A stretch of 18,046 bases of DNA, taken from the NCBI GenBank assembly GCA_900772575.1, contig CAAHEN010000129.1, positions 1 to 18,046 of the forward strand, in the 5' to 3' direction. Numbering within the stretch: position 1 is the first letter of the stretch; each line of letters opens with the position of its first letter. This DNA is from Bacteroidaceae bacterium. Its GTDB lineage: Bacteria > Bacteroidota > Bacteroidia > Bacteroidales > Bacteroidaceae. Shown here in pieces: positions 1 through 9,800 of the stretch. The translations under genes and the position numbers were made by a program. Below the pieces are notes generated by a model, which worked only from the letters and a program-made list of their open reading frames with translations, did no database searches and had not been told where the DNA came from.

Positions 1-1603
1 CACCGACGGTTCTCCAATGTCTGGCTTCAGCTGGCAGTCTGAGCGAGTCGGCCATCTCGGCACAGGCACCGTAGATGAAACGCATCAGCGACAGGTCGAA
101 GTTGGTCATATCCGTGAACCAAGCCTGTAGCGCGTTGTCATTGACTTCCGGGCTCGAACTGAATTCCAGCCGGCGCTTGCCATCAGCGCCGACGGCCGAC
201 TGCTGCTCGAGATAGGTGGCCACGTCTTTGGCAAAGGGATAGGCGCGTTCCTTGAGAAAAGCACCGTCTACAGCGTATTTCCAGTGCAGGTAGAAGTGCT
301 GCGCCAACCAAGCGCCGACAGTCTGCGACATGGCATACTGTATCCAGCCTCCCATCGGCTCACCAGACAGGGTGCAGACCCCCGGAACGTTCATACCGCC
401 GGTCTCGAAATACTGGCGCGTGTAACGTTTGTAGACGTCACGCTGTCTCCATAGCGTATTGAGAAAGCCCAGCCCTTCGGAAAGGCGGTTGCCGGTGTAG
501 GCCGGCCAGTAGCTCAACTCTGTGTTGAGATCATGGTGATAGTCGCCCTTCCACGGCGGCAGGGTGCCATCGTCGGCAGTCCAGACGGCCTGCAGTGAGA
601 TGGGATAACTGTCCTCACGGGATGCGGCGCCAAACTTGTACATCTCGTTGTCATACTGTTTCTGTATCACACTGTCGGGAACCTTCACGCCAGACTGACC
701 GTGATAGCCCACCCAAAACTTTCTGTGGCTCTTGTAGTCCGTGCTGAGTCCACGGGACAGCGCCTCCCTGACCATGGCCTCAGCCCGCTCTGCCACCTTC
801 GATGACGTCACGCTCCAAGTGCCGGTGAGCACATCGCTGCGACGCTCCCAGCAGACGGCCACGTCGTAGGAGAAACCGCCATATCCCTCTTGATGACAGA
901 CGAGCATGTTGCCCCGACGCTCGACGCGTCCCGTCCTGTATCCCAGACGCCTGATACTGGACGCGCCGATCTGATCGCCCAGGTGCCGGCCATATTGGGG
1001 CATGACGAGCTGGGGCTCGAAGTCATCTCTCACCCCCTTGAACACAAACCAGCCTACGGGTCTCGTGGCATGAACGAAAGTCTGCATCTGCACACCCTCT
1101 GGCCACCTGACCTCACAAAGTGCGTCGCCAAGGCTGAGCCTGACGCGACAGGGGCGGCCGAGCTGTGAAAGCGGAAACTCGATAGCCGCTCCCGGAATCT
1201 TGCAAGGGGCCGCATTGAGGTCATAGGGAGCGTCGAACTTACGCTGCACTGGGGCATAGTCCCCGCTGCGAATATGCGCCTTGACCCAGCTGAAGCGAAA
1301 GCAGTCACCGCTTAGGCTGTCGCAGGGCCTCTCGTCCCAGAGATCGGTGCGGTCGAGCGAAAGGCGAAGCGCGCCGTCTTTCTCCCAGACCAGTGCGCCA
1401 ATGGTGGCATTGCCAAGCGGAATGCCCTCGTCCCACCTCCCAGCTAAGACGTCAAAGCCCAGATCACTCGTTGAAGCCACCGTCGGCAACAGGCGCACAG
1501 GCGGTGTGCAGGCGGCCAGGACCAGATAGAGAAAGATACTGTGCAAGCCGGCGCAGAGCGCCGATGCAGAGCTACCGGAAAAAGTTCTAAAGCATGTGCT
1601 CAT
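1..1603 (-). CDS. GH95-like glycoside hydrolase lipoprotein, 3' part cut by window edge
   Basis: About 534 codons are visible, read through in one frame without a stop; the rest lies left of the window. Family members are usually 750-830 residues, so roughly a third is missing. The N-terminus has a hydrophobic stretch ending in a lipobox LAAC with Cys32, so a lipoprotein facing the periplasm or cell surface is likely. The N-terminal domain has the family pattern IPLGNATIGAL followed by a DRTDLWDERP segment. The (alpha/alpha)6 region shows LPPWKGDYHHDLNTELSYWP near residues 349-368 and SSSPE with Glu486, which aligns by eye with the GH95 general acid. The usual N-x-N pair (N421/N423 of Bifidobacterium AfcA) reads D358-L-N360 here. 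Known GH95 enzymes remove alpha-L-fucose or alpha-L-galactose; the exact substrate cannot be set. It is the last visible gene of the minus-strand operon, 38 bp after the small ORF. The start is the ATG at 1603, just before the signal sequence. Confidence 0.8.
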   Translation of the reverse strand, partial: MSTCFRTFSGSSASALCAGLHSIFLYLVLAACTPPVRLLPTVASTSDLGFDVLAGRWDEGIPLGNATIGALVWEKDGALRLSLDRTDLWDERPCDSLSGDCFRFSWVKAHIRSGDYAPVQRKFDAPYDLNAAPCKIPGAAIEFPLSQLGRPCRVRLSLGDALCEVRWPEGVQMQTFVHATRPVGWFVFKGVRDDFEPQLVMPQYGRHLGDQIGASSIRRLGYRTGRVERRGNMLVCHQEGYGGFSYDVAVCWERRSDVLTGTWSVTSSKVAERAEAMVREALSRGLSTDYKSHRKFWVGYHGQSGVKVPDSVIQKQYDNEMYKFGAASREDSYPISLQAVWTADDGTLPPWKGDYHHDLNTELSYWPAYTGNRLSEGLGFLNTLWRQRDVYKRYTRQYFETGGMNVPGVCTLSGEPMGGWIQYAMSQTVGAWLAQHFYLHWKYAVDGAFLKERAYPFAKDVATYLEQQSAVGADGKRRLEFSSSPEVNDNALQAWFTDMTNFDLSLMRFIYGACAEMADSLRLPAEARHWRTVG

Positions 1604-1641
1604 AAGCGAGAAGGTCTTGTTGGTAAAATATCATTTCAGGA

Positions 1642-1869
1642 TCAGCCTGACCTGCCCATAGCATGGACGGCCTCCACCCCTTTGCAATAGTTGCCCCAAG
1701 CTATCTCAGGGTAGTCCCAGCGGTTGTCGACGTAAAGCCGGAGCGTATTGTCCTTCACCTTGTTCATTCGACAGGATACAGACGCCTCAGCCGAGACGAC
1801 AGAGAGCGCGGCCTTTCCGTTGGAGAGTGTGTAATGATAGGCATTTTCCTTCATGGCCTTGGCGGCCAT
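1642..1869 (-). CDS. Unrecognised 75-residue ORF between the GH2 and GH95-like genes (possible gene remnant)
   Basis: An ATG 13 bases after the GH2 stop codon opens a 75-codon frame that ends 38 bp before the GH95-like start, so position and strand fit an operon member. The peptide has no signal sequence and no membrane segment. Its composition looks protein-like rather than like a shadow frame: it contains TLRLYVDNRWDYPEIAWGNY and a Lys-rich start. The VDNR-x-x-YP stretch resembles the VDNRLKYP stretch in the sugar-binding jelly-roll domain of the adjacent GH2. The AWGNYC pattern recalls the C-terminal end of sialate O-acetylesterase-like SGNH enzymes. Both resemblances are weak and by eye. 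It could be a true small protein, the eroded tail of a lost carbohydrate-active gene, or chance. It lies in a different frame from both neighbours. I do not assign a function. Confidence 0.4.
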   Translation of the reverse strand: MAAKAMKENAYHYTLSNGKAALSVVSAEASVSCRMNKVKDNTLRLYVDNRWDYPEIAWGNYCKGVEAVHAMGRSG

Positions 1870-1882
1870 GGTCAGCGGGTCT

Positions 1883-4627
1883 CTACTGATTGAGCAATTT
1901 GCGGATGGCGGCCCCAGTCTTCTGCTGGGCGTCGTGCTTGCCGCTCTCGCTGAAGAGGGCATCGAGCTGCCACACAGGCACATCGGCCGCAGGGCTAAAG
2001 GCCTGTGAGACCACATAGCGGCTGACAGAGCAAAGCAACTGCACCGAGGCGGGACGGTGGGCCATGTCCATGTCCTTCTCCGTATCCATGTTGAGGACAA
2101 AGAGGCGCCCCTTGCCGACGCGGGCCTCAAAGGCAATGCCGAGCTTGCGGTTGTACTCATAGGTGTCGATACTCTGGATGACGGGTGTCAAGCCGCTAAT
2201 GTCGGTCAGATCGAACGCCCGGCTGTTGTTGAGCACATCCCACCATTGCCAATCGGCATAGTAGGCCGTGGGGAAACCGGCGAAAGCGCCGTGCTTCTCC
2301 TCGATGCGCGTGCCGACAATCATAGGTGCCCATTTGAACATGATAGGATTCCAGAAATGGCTGGAAAAGCGGGCGTTCCGTCCGCGGCCCTCTTGGGTGC
2401 CGGGCAGGAAGAGCACACGCTTGCCCTCGGCCAGCCAGACTTTGGCCTCCTTCCAAGTGTGGGCTATCAGGCACTCGGCCGCAGGCACGGCAACCTGTGG
2501 ATAGACCCAGATGTCCCACTCGTTGTGTACGCAGCCAAGACTGGTGTGCAGCGTCAGTTTCCGGGCTTGCCGATCCGCGCGGTCTCCGAGCACCACGCTG
2601 ACAAGGCCAATAGAGTCAACTGTGCTCTGGCGCAGCGGGCCATGCCTCAGGCGCCCGGCGGCGACAGTCTGCCCCTGCCCGTCGACCAGGCGCCAGTCCA
2701 ACCGGCCAGGCTTGATGTCGGCAGGGCCAAACTGATAGATACCGATTTTCGCCCGCAGTGTGTCGCCGGCAAGGTAGGTGCGGCGGGGCAAGCGGGCCAG
2801 AAGCACGACAGGACCGCACGACTCGCGGAACTTCTCTGGCGAGACGAGCCCCTTGCTCTCCCAGAACGCGTCGAGCACCCCGACGAAGGCACAACCCTGG
2901 CCAGGAAAATCGGAGAGGCCCAAGAGCTGGAAGCCGCCACTCTTCGACGAGCGCAACAGTGACTCGTTGACCTCCTTATATTGCAGCACGGTATGGGCGC
3001 CTGTGGCGCGGAAGAAGTCGTCCGCCTGCCAGAGCATGCCGTTGCGGGCCAAGCGTTCCTGATAAGTCTTGAAGTTACGGGCCTCAAGCACGCCGGTGTA
3101 TTTCTTGATTTCGCCGAAATCGGGATACATGCAGCGCTGGCCGGTCTCATGGGCGATGACAGGGACGTCGATGTCCGATTCCTTGTTACGGTCCCAGTCG
3201 GTCGACGGTGTGCCCTCGTAGACCGTGATCCATCCGTTCCGCGTCACGTGTGAGACATAGAACTGGTCGGCACCGACATGTGTGCGGGCCGTAGAGGCTG
3301 AGTAAAGGTGACGCGGATCGTGGGCCCGACCCTTCTTGATCAGGTCTTCGAGCACGTCGAAGTTACCCTCATTCTCGTTGCCGTTGCAATAAAGCACAAA
3401 CGAGGGGTGGTTGCCATACTCATCGAGGACGGCATACATCTCCTTTTCGAAGAAGTCACGCCGGGCAGAGTACTGCCCGACGTCCTTTATCCACATCGGA
3501 AGTTCGACCTGCAGGTAAAGCCCCAAGGCGTCCGCCGCCTCGAAAGCAGCCCGGGGCGGGCACCAAGAATGGAAGCGCACATGGTTCATGCCGTGTTCCT
3601 TTACCGCGCGGAAGATCTTTGTCCAATCAGCCACACGGGTCGATGGATAGCCGGTCAGCGGGAAAACGGCACAGTCGAGCACGCCGCGCAAATGAATGTC
3701 GCGGCCATTGAGGCGCACGTGGTGCTGGCCCTGTTCGACGCTGCGCATACCGAAATCCGCCTGACAGGTGTCGCTGCCACTCTCGGTGGCAAGGACAGCG
3801 GTGAGGGTATAGACATTGGGGGAGAACTCGTCCCAGAGCTTCATGCCGCGACCCAGACTGATGGCCTGCTCACAAAGGGTATCGCTCCCGGCTGACCGGC
3901 CAACGGGCACAGTGACACGGCACACTTCGTGCCTCCCCAGTTTCTCCCTCACGCTCAGCGTGAGGGTGCCCTCATCCGTACCGGCTGAAAGTGCCACACG
4001 AGTTTTGACGCTGCGGCCGGCCACGTCTGGGTAGACCTGGACATGCCTGACATGGCGGGCGGAGCGGGGCACAAGGGCCATGCGTCCGACAATACCGTTC
4101 CAATCGGTCTGTGTGTACTCAGTCGTACCGTGATCCCATTGATCCATGGGATATTTGAGACGGTTGTCGACACATAGAGTCAGCGTGTGCACACCGGGAG
4201 AGAGCTGCTTGGTCAGGTCGAAGCGGTTCGGGGTGGAGAGCCGTTCGTCTGCAGCGATCGGGATGCCGTCAACATAGACCGCAGTCTCCCAATGGCAGCG
4301 TTCGAGTTCGAGTGTGACGCTACGGCCGGCCCAGCTCTCGGGGATGACCACCTCACGCTGGTACCAGGCCTGTCCGCAGTACTCGTGCTTGCGACTCAGG
4401 CGATCCACATGGGCCACGACATTGGGCGTGCCTTTCCCGCCTTCGTCCGTCGAGCCGGGCAGTTGTATGGTTTCGGTCAGTTTGCCCAAGTAGAGCTCAG
4501 AGCCCGGTGTCTTGCCGAAGCCCATCGGGTCAAGCTGGAAGCGCCAAAGCCCAGCGAGATCCATGGTCTGTGCCGATGCGCTGAGACCCAGAGCCAGAGC
4601 GCTGGCGGCGAGGATTATTCTTTTCAT
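1883..4627 (-). CDS. Secreted glycoside hydrolase family 2 enzyme with C-terminal ThuA-like domain
   Basis: A 914-residue retaining beta-glycosidase of the GH2 type. Residues 1-20 (ending SASAQ) form a signal peptide, so the enzyme is exported. A jelly-roll sugar-binding domain follows (about 22-190, with VDNR and a TDWNG motif), then an Ig-like domain, then the TIM barrel from about 305 to 600. NGNENEG places the acid/base at Glu418 and HETGQ the nucleophile at Glu494. The 76-residue spacing equals that of E461/E537 in E. coli LacZ. From about residue 720 the protein has an alpha/beta region (KRVLFLPG, then GKGRLFVLN) resembling ThuA/glutamine-amidotransferase-like domains. The open frame reaches upstream to 4708, but the signal peptide fixes the start at 4627. 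The gene lies 138 bp after the fasciclin gene. The substrate (beta-galactoside, glucuronide, mannoside or other) cannot be read from the sequence. Confidence 0.9.
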   Translation of the reverse strand: MKRIILAASALALGLSASAQTMDLAGLWRFQLDPMGFGKTPGSELYLGKLTETIQLPGSTDEGGKGTPNVVAHVDRLSRKHEYCGQAWYQREVVIPESWAGRSVTLELERCHWETAVYVDGIPIAADERLSTPNRFDLTKQLSPGVHTLTLCVDNRLKYPMDQWDHGTTEYTQTDWNGIVGRMALVPRSARHVRHVQVYPDVAGRSVKTRVALSAGTDEGTLTLSVREKLGRHEVCRVTVPVGRSAGSDTLCEQAISLGRGMKLWDEFSPNVYTLTAVLATESGSDTCQADFGMRSVEQGQHHVRLNGRDIHLRGVLDCAVFPLTGYPSTRVADWTKIFRAVKEHGMNHVRFHSWCPPRAAFEAADALGLYLQVELPMWIKDVGQYSARRDFFEKEMYAVLDEYGNHPSFVLYCNGNENEGNFDVLEDLIKKGRAHDPRHLYSASTARTHVGADQFYVSHVTRNGWITVYEGTPSTDWDRNKESDIDVPVIAHETGQRCMYPDFGEIKKYTGVLEARNFKTYQERLARNGMLWQADDFFRATGAHTVLQYKEVNESLLRSSKSGGFQLLGLSDFPGQGCAFVGVLDAFWESKGLVSPEKFRESCGPVVLLARLPRRTYLAGDTLRAKIGIYQFGPADIKPGRLDWRLVDGQGQTVAAGRLRHGPLRQSTVDSIGLVSVVLGDRADRQARKLTLHTSLGCVHNEWDIWVYPQVAVPAAECLIAHTWKEAKVWLAEGKRVLFLPGTQEGRGRNARFSSHFWNPIMFKWAPMIVGTRIEEKHGAFAGFPTAYYADWQWWDVLNNSRAFDLTDISGLTPVIQSIDTYEYNRKLGIAFEARVGKGRLFVLNMDTEKDMDMAHRPASVQLLCSVSRYVVSQAFSPAADVPVWQLDALFSESGKHDAQQKTGAAIRKLLNQ

Positions 4628-4681
4628 ATTCCAGTATTTTCGATGCGGGGGGATGACAGGGTATTCTGCCCTTGTGGCGAA

Positions 4682-4694
4682 GTTAATGATTAAC
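4682..4694. promoter_or_regulatory. Perfect AT-rich palindrome upstream of the GH2 gene
   Basis: GTTAAT-g-ATTAAC is a perfect inverted repeat with 6-bp arms around one base. It sits 55 bp upstream of the GH2 start, in the 138-bp gap after the fasciclin gene, and is AT-rich within a GC-rich setting. Such a site could be an operator or an RNA processing hairpin. No TAnnTTTG box was found on the minus strand in this gap, so an internal promoter is not supported. Confidence 0.3.
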
Positions 4695-4765
4695 CCCCAA
4701 TTGGTCATTCGATTTGGGCCTCAATCCACATGCGGGCAGCCCCCGTTCGTCACAATACGGTTCTC

Positions 4766-6856
4766 TCACCAGATGTCCTCTGGCCTGATGCCGTTGCAGA
4801 CCGATGTGGGAACCATTTCGAAGTAGTCAAGCACAAACTGGCTATCGAGCTTCTTCAGGGCAGACTTGAAGCGGACATAGTAGGTCTTGTAAGCGTCCAT
4901 GTGCTCCACAGAGATGATGCGGCGTATGGCGGGATAAGTGCCGCCATGGTGCCGTACGGGTCGGTCGGCCTGTCCATTGGTGACCGTGAAGTACATGGGA
5001 GCCTTCATGTATCCTTGGTTGCGCATCTGCTTGTCGATCTCAATGTTGGTGATGTCGTCGTCGACGTCGGCCACCCAAGGAATGGCACTTTTACCGGAGG
5101 GCTGCCGCATGTCGTAAGGCAAGCCTGCGGGGTGCATGCGGTAGGGGTCACTGCCGAAATAGATTTGTGCCATGCCGCGCAGGGCGTTGTGTGACGTGCC
5201 GATGCGGATTTCATAGGTGCCGCTGACAGCCACAGGCGGCAGTTTGACGGTCAGGTCGAAGAGCCCCGTGACGCTGAGGTCATCGCCGCACAGCGTGGCC
5301 CATCCGACATTGTCTGAGTAGGCCTCGCAGACGTAGAGCAACTGGGTACTGGCGGACTCATTGATGACATTGTCCAAATAGCCTCGCGGGAAATAGTAGT
5401 AACCGTTCAGACGAACGTTGTTGGAGGCGATTTCGGGGAACATGGCCGCCGTCTCAATGCGCAAGCGTTCATTGCCGAAGAGATTGCGGGTGGCGTTGTC
5501 GTAAAGAAGCATGTGGCCAATAGGGTAATAATAGCCGTTGAGGGCGTCGTTGTCGTCAGCGCCATTATCAGCGTTGATGCGGATGCCGGCCCGCCTGACG
5601 CCTGTCTCGGTATAGTCGCCGCGTCGGCCGTCGTTGTAGACGGAGAAACGGTTGATGTATATCTTATGGTCGACGTCCTGCTCAAAGCCTTGGTCGCCGA
5701 CCTGCGTGATTTTCAGGAGCGATGGATATTGGCCGAGTGTGACATAGGTGTCCCAGACGTTGACGGGGCACTGCTTGGTCTGTGGGTTGCGACGATCACC
5801 GAATTTATAGTTGTACTCGTTATAGTGGAAGACGAAGCGATTGTAGGCCATCTTGCCATAGACGAAATGGTAAGCCACGAAGCGGTTGACGGCGTTGTGC
5901 GGGCTTTTCAGGTTGTCGGCGTCGGAAGTGCCATAGGCGGCTTCACACTGTCGCCTGACGACGGCCATGATGTCGTCCCAGTTGGCAATGTGACCTTCGG
6001 CGCCGACTTGTGGCACCGGCACTCCCCAATCACTGGCATAGACCTCGTCGGGCTCGATGAAGGCAGTGAAGCCAATGTAGCGGTGCGCCATTGTCTTGAA
6101 CGGCGTGCCGAAACTGGAGACGGTGATTTGCTCGTCGCGAACGGTCTCCTCGTACGCTTTGTCACGGTCGGCGGTGGAGAGCGAGTCGGCCCATCCAGTC
6201 AGCGCCATCAGCCGCGACATGATGCGCATGTTGCCGGCGTCGGCAATGCGCTCATAGAGATTGTCGGACGAAGGGGCGATGACAGCGTCGACCTCATGGA
6301 TGATGGCATTAGAGGTCACTCTTCCGGCAGCGACCACGTGTGACACGCCGTTGATGATATAGCCGGCCGTCATGCCAACGGTGTCTTGCGCACATGTCAG
6401 CATGCGGTCGTTGAGATTCGGGATGGCAAATGAGCCCTTGTCGGGAAAGTCCATCTCTTCGTAGGGCGCGTCGTTCCCGTTGTCGATGATGCAGCTGTAA
6501 GCGATGAGGCGTGCCTGCTCTTCGGTCAGGTCTGCCACACTAGTGACGCCCAAGGACTTGATGTAAGCCGCAACGGCTGTGTCATTGGGCGCGAAAATGG
6601 TGTAATTGCCACGGGCTGAGAGCACGCTGGCCAGTGGTGACGCCTCACGGCTCTTGCCGAGGCGAACGCGGCCGAAGATGGCTCTGATGGCCGAGAATTT
6701 CTCAGGATGGAGATCCAGATGGTCCGTGGCAGTAAGTTTGGCCTTGGTGGCGAACGCACTGCCGTCCGTCGTGTCTTGGCAAGCCGTCAAACTGTGGAGC
6801 AAACCCAGACTGAGACCCAGGCAGGCAATGGCTGTGATGAAATCTACTTTTTTCAT
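4766..6856 (-). CDS. Fasciclin (FAS1) domain lipoprotein
   Basis: A 696-residue protein with a signal sequence ending in lipobox LTAC (Cys26), so it is probably a lipoprotein of the cell envelope. The first FAS1 domain runs from about residue 50 to 195. It shows the conserved H1-type motif TIFAPND at 86-92 and the H2-type end IINGVSHVVAAG followed by IIHEVDAVIAP. A second, more divergent FAS1-like unit seems to follow (about 197-280, starting NLYERI and ending FTAFIEPDEV). The remaining 400 residues are rich in Tyr and Asn (for example GYYYPIGHMLLYD) and match no domain I can name. FAS1 proteins mediate adhesion or ligand binding, and in Bacteroidota they occur in polysaccharide-utilisation loci. 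Here the gene starts 15 bp after the DUF5107 stop, so the two are co-transcribed. A glycan-binding role is an inference. Confidence 0.85.
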   Translation of the reverse strand: MKKVDFITAIACLGLSLGLLHSLTACQDTTDGSAFATKAKLTATDHLDLHPEKFSAIRAIFGRVRLGKSREASPLASVLSARGNYTIFAPNDTAVAAYIKSLGVTSVADLTEEQARLIAYSCIIDNGNDAPYEEMDFPDKGSFAIPNLNDRMLTCAQDTVGMTAGYIINGVSHVVAAGRVTSNAIIHEVDAVIAPSSDNLYERIADAGNMRIMSRLMALTGWADSLSTADRDKAYEETVRDEQITVSSFGTPFKTMAHRYIGFTAFIEPDEVYASDWGVPVPQVGAEGHIANWDDIMAVVRRQCEAAYGTSDADNLKSPHNAVNRFVAYHFVYGKMAYNRFVFHYNEYNYKFGDRRNPQTKQCPVNVWDTYVTLGQYPSLLKITQVGDQGFEQDVDHKIYINRFSVYNDGRRGDYTETGVRRAGIRINADNGADDNDALNGYYYPIGHMLLYDNATRNLFGNERLRIETAAMFPEIASNNVRLNGYYYFPRGYLDNVINESASTQLLYVCEAYSDNVGWATLCGDDLSVTGLFDLTVKLPPVAVSGTYEIRIGTSHNALRGMAQIYFGSDPYRMHPAGLPYDMRQPSGKSAIPWVADVDDDITNIEIDKQMRNQGYMKAPMYFTVTNGQADRPVRHHGGTYPAIRRIISVEHMDAYKTYYVRFKSALKKLDSQFVLDYFEMVPTSVCNGIRPEDIW

Positions 6857-6871
6857 GGCGGGACATTTTGG

Positions 6872-9800
6872 TTATGGCAACAATTTGTGTACGATGAGGC
6901 TCCCGATGGCTTGCAATCCCTGATGGTTCGGATCGAGCTGCCGCACGCGCCGTGCATGGCGGTCGGCCTTGTCGGCATTTCCAAGTCCGTAGTGTCCCAA
7001 GGCCAGTAAGTAGTGGCAGTGGATAGCATTGCGGATGTCAAGGTCGTCGTCCCAGACAAGGAGATCGGGGAGCGACACGGCGAAGTAGTCCATGCTGACA
7101 TGGTCAAAGAGGTGCTGCTCACCGTAGTTGACTAACTTATGGAAAATACCCGCAGCCCTGTCTGCCGCCCCAAGCCGGCGATGGGCCAATCCGGCATAGA
7201 ATATCTTGTCGGGCCTGGCATCGTTGTAATAGAGCATCGGCGCCGGCTCCTCCGGTCCGGCAGTGGCCCATTGCCAGCACTGCCGGGCCTCGTCAGCGCG
7301 GCCGGCCAGGGAGTGCGCGCAGCCAAGCAAGTAATGGAAGTCATTGTCCTGAGCGTTGATGAGCTTCCCCTCGCCCAAGTGAGGCGGATAGACCAAGCAT
7401 TCCTCCAGCAGGACGATGGCAGAGGCTGCATCACCGGCAGCTATAGCGGCTTTGGCCCGTTCGGCACGTGCCGTCTGGTATTGCTCTGCCACCCTTCCTT
7501 CACCACCCTCCCAAGACTGGAAGCTGTGGGCGTCGATGAGCGCGGCAGCTTCCGCGGGGCGTCCGGTCTGGTTGAGCAGTGTGGCCTTCTCAAGGAGCAA
7601 GTCGTCGCGCTGGCGGACGAGACCGTCATGCCGGCATAGGTCAGCAAGACGTTCGGCGGGCCCATGCCCCAAGCGCCTGCGCAACTGGTCGAGCTCCATA
7701 TAGATGCGGGCATCGGCGGTGTCTAGCCTGAAAGCACGTTCCATGTGGCCAAGGGCCTTGACGCCATCGTGGCACTTGTTGTGGCAGAAGAGCGCCAGAT
7801 TGCGCCAGACGGTGGGGAGGCCGGGATTCAGGTGGGCAGCGCGTTCCCAGTTCCGGGCGGCCTCGGCGTATTGGCGCTTATCATAATAAAGGTTGCCGAG
7901 CAGGTAGGGGGCATTCCCATCTTCCGGACACTGGACCATGGCGGTGCGGAGCGCCGCCATGGCTTCAACGCGGTTGGGGAAGCAGCCGTCTGGGCATGCG
8001 GCACGTCCGTGGGCGAAAGCCTTGTCGGCTTCTGGCAGCCCGCCTTCGTGACGGCACCAGCCCTGATAGTAGTGGGTCATCGGTGTCGTGGCCTCCTCGG
8101 TGGCGGCAAGCTGCCAGAGGGCATCGGCATCCGCCCACAGTCCCGCAGCGCAATAATCGAGGGCCAGTTCATCGAAGTTGTGTGCCTCGCCGCGCATCAC
8201 TTCGAGGAAGGCGCCGAGATCAGCCGCCGCAGCCGTAATGAGATATTTCTCGTAGAGGCAACCACTGTTGAGGCGATCGATGGCGAGCGACTCGTCCGCA
8301 AGTTCCAAGGCCGCTTCGCGACGGCCGGCGTGTCGGAACAGGGCGACGCGCAAGGCACGGGCGACATGATTATGCCAACCGCTCCAGAGTGAGCGTTCTG
8401 TCTCATCGAGAGCCTGAACCAAGTCGCCGCGCGCTGCCGAGATACGTGCCGCCGCCAGATAGCCAGCGGCTTGCCAAGCCCCGTTCCAAGCGGCTTTTCT
8501 GAAACAGTCGTAGGCCTCATCGGCCTGGCCCGTGCGCTTCAGAGCCAGACCGAGGTTGTAGACAGGCTCACCGTCGTAGGGGTTCAGGTTGTGCCGCCGG
8601 AGCGCGTTCACAGCGACACGAAGATAGGGAATGGCCTTCTCGGCGCGTCCCCGCCGGAGATACCACAGCCCAACGGCATTGTTGCAGCGCACATCGTCGG
8701 GGTCACGGCGCAACGCCTCCTCATAATAGTCCAAGGCACAATATGTTGCGTGGCGGTATTGCTCGAGGTGGAGGCCTGTAAGATACAGTTGTTCGGTGGT
8801 CTTGGCCTCTGCCGGTCTGGCTGCGGCCTCTGCGGCGGTGGGCAGTGGCCGTTCCACGTCGGGTTCCGCAGCCCAGGCGAGCAGCGTCTTGCCTTCTGGT
8901 GAGAGGAGGCCAAGGCGCAAGTCGCCGAAAGCGGAGTGGCCTGTGCCGATGACCACATCGAGCAGGGCCTCTGGAACGATGGTGTGCGTCCATTCATAGT
9001 GACAATTGCCAGCGGTGTCGGTGAGCCGGACGTTGACCTCCTGGCGCGATGTGGCGAAGACCTGAAGGCGGACACGTCCTGCACCGCTGGGCATGATGTT
9101 GAGCAACAGATCCTTGCTGGCGTTCTTGATGATGCCCAGTTCGCGGAAAGGCAGGAAATATTGTGTGAAGCGTTTCTCCTCATAGGGCTGTAGCCAACTG
9201 AAGTCGGGCTGGTTTTCGGTGTATACACCGGCCATAAGCTCTATGTACGGGCCGTCGGTGTCGGTCAGGTTGCGATCCCATGCGCGGCCAAACTCACCGT
9301 TGCCCCAAGTCCACTGCTTCTTCCCGACAGCGATGTGATGGTCGGCCACGTGAAGCATGCCCGCACGGGTGTCGTTCTCGTAGCCGCCTTCGAAATCGAA
9401 CCGTGATCCAGCGGCCATGTAGGAAGTGGGCACCTTGATGTTCCTGTAGTTGGAGATGTCGACGCCGGCGGAGTAGTCCATCTTGTAATAGGTACCTGTG
9501 GCGACGGGGAATGAACTGACGGCGCGTTTCCCGTGGTCGAACACAGCGTGCACGTCGGGCGGGAAGATGCTCTGATAGGCATCGTTGACAGCCACAGCGG
9601 GATTGGCCCACCAGAGGAAGGACTGCGGCATGTCGGTCGGATTGTAGACCACACCGTGCACTTCGAGATAGGCATGGCCGGGACGCAGCGTCAGGCCGGC
9701 CATACCTTTCTGGTGTGTCATGCGCTCACGTTCGCCTACCCAGACGGTGGCACTGCCGTCAGGAGACTCCTCGACAACACAGTCGACTGGCATATAGGTG

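Noticed and set aside
2057..2962. 301-codon plus-strand frame inside the GH2 gene
   Set aside because: It is antisense to the GH2 reading frame, which has signal peptide, domains and both catalytic Glu. The antisense peptide has no family features.
4628..4708. 27 extra in-frame codons before the GH2 start
   Set aside because: They would bury the clear signal peptide beginning at 4627.
5513..6343. 276-codon plus-strand frame inside the fasciclin gene
   Set aside because: It is a Val/Asp-rich shadow of the fasciclin gene, without a promoter or domain.
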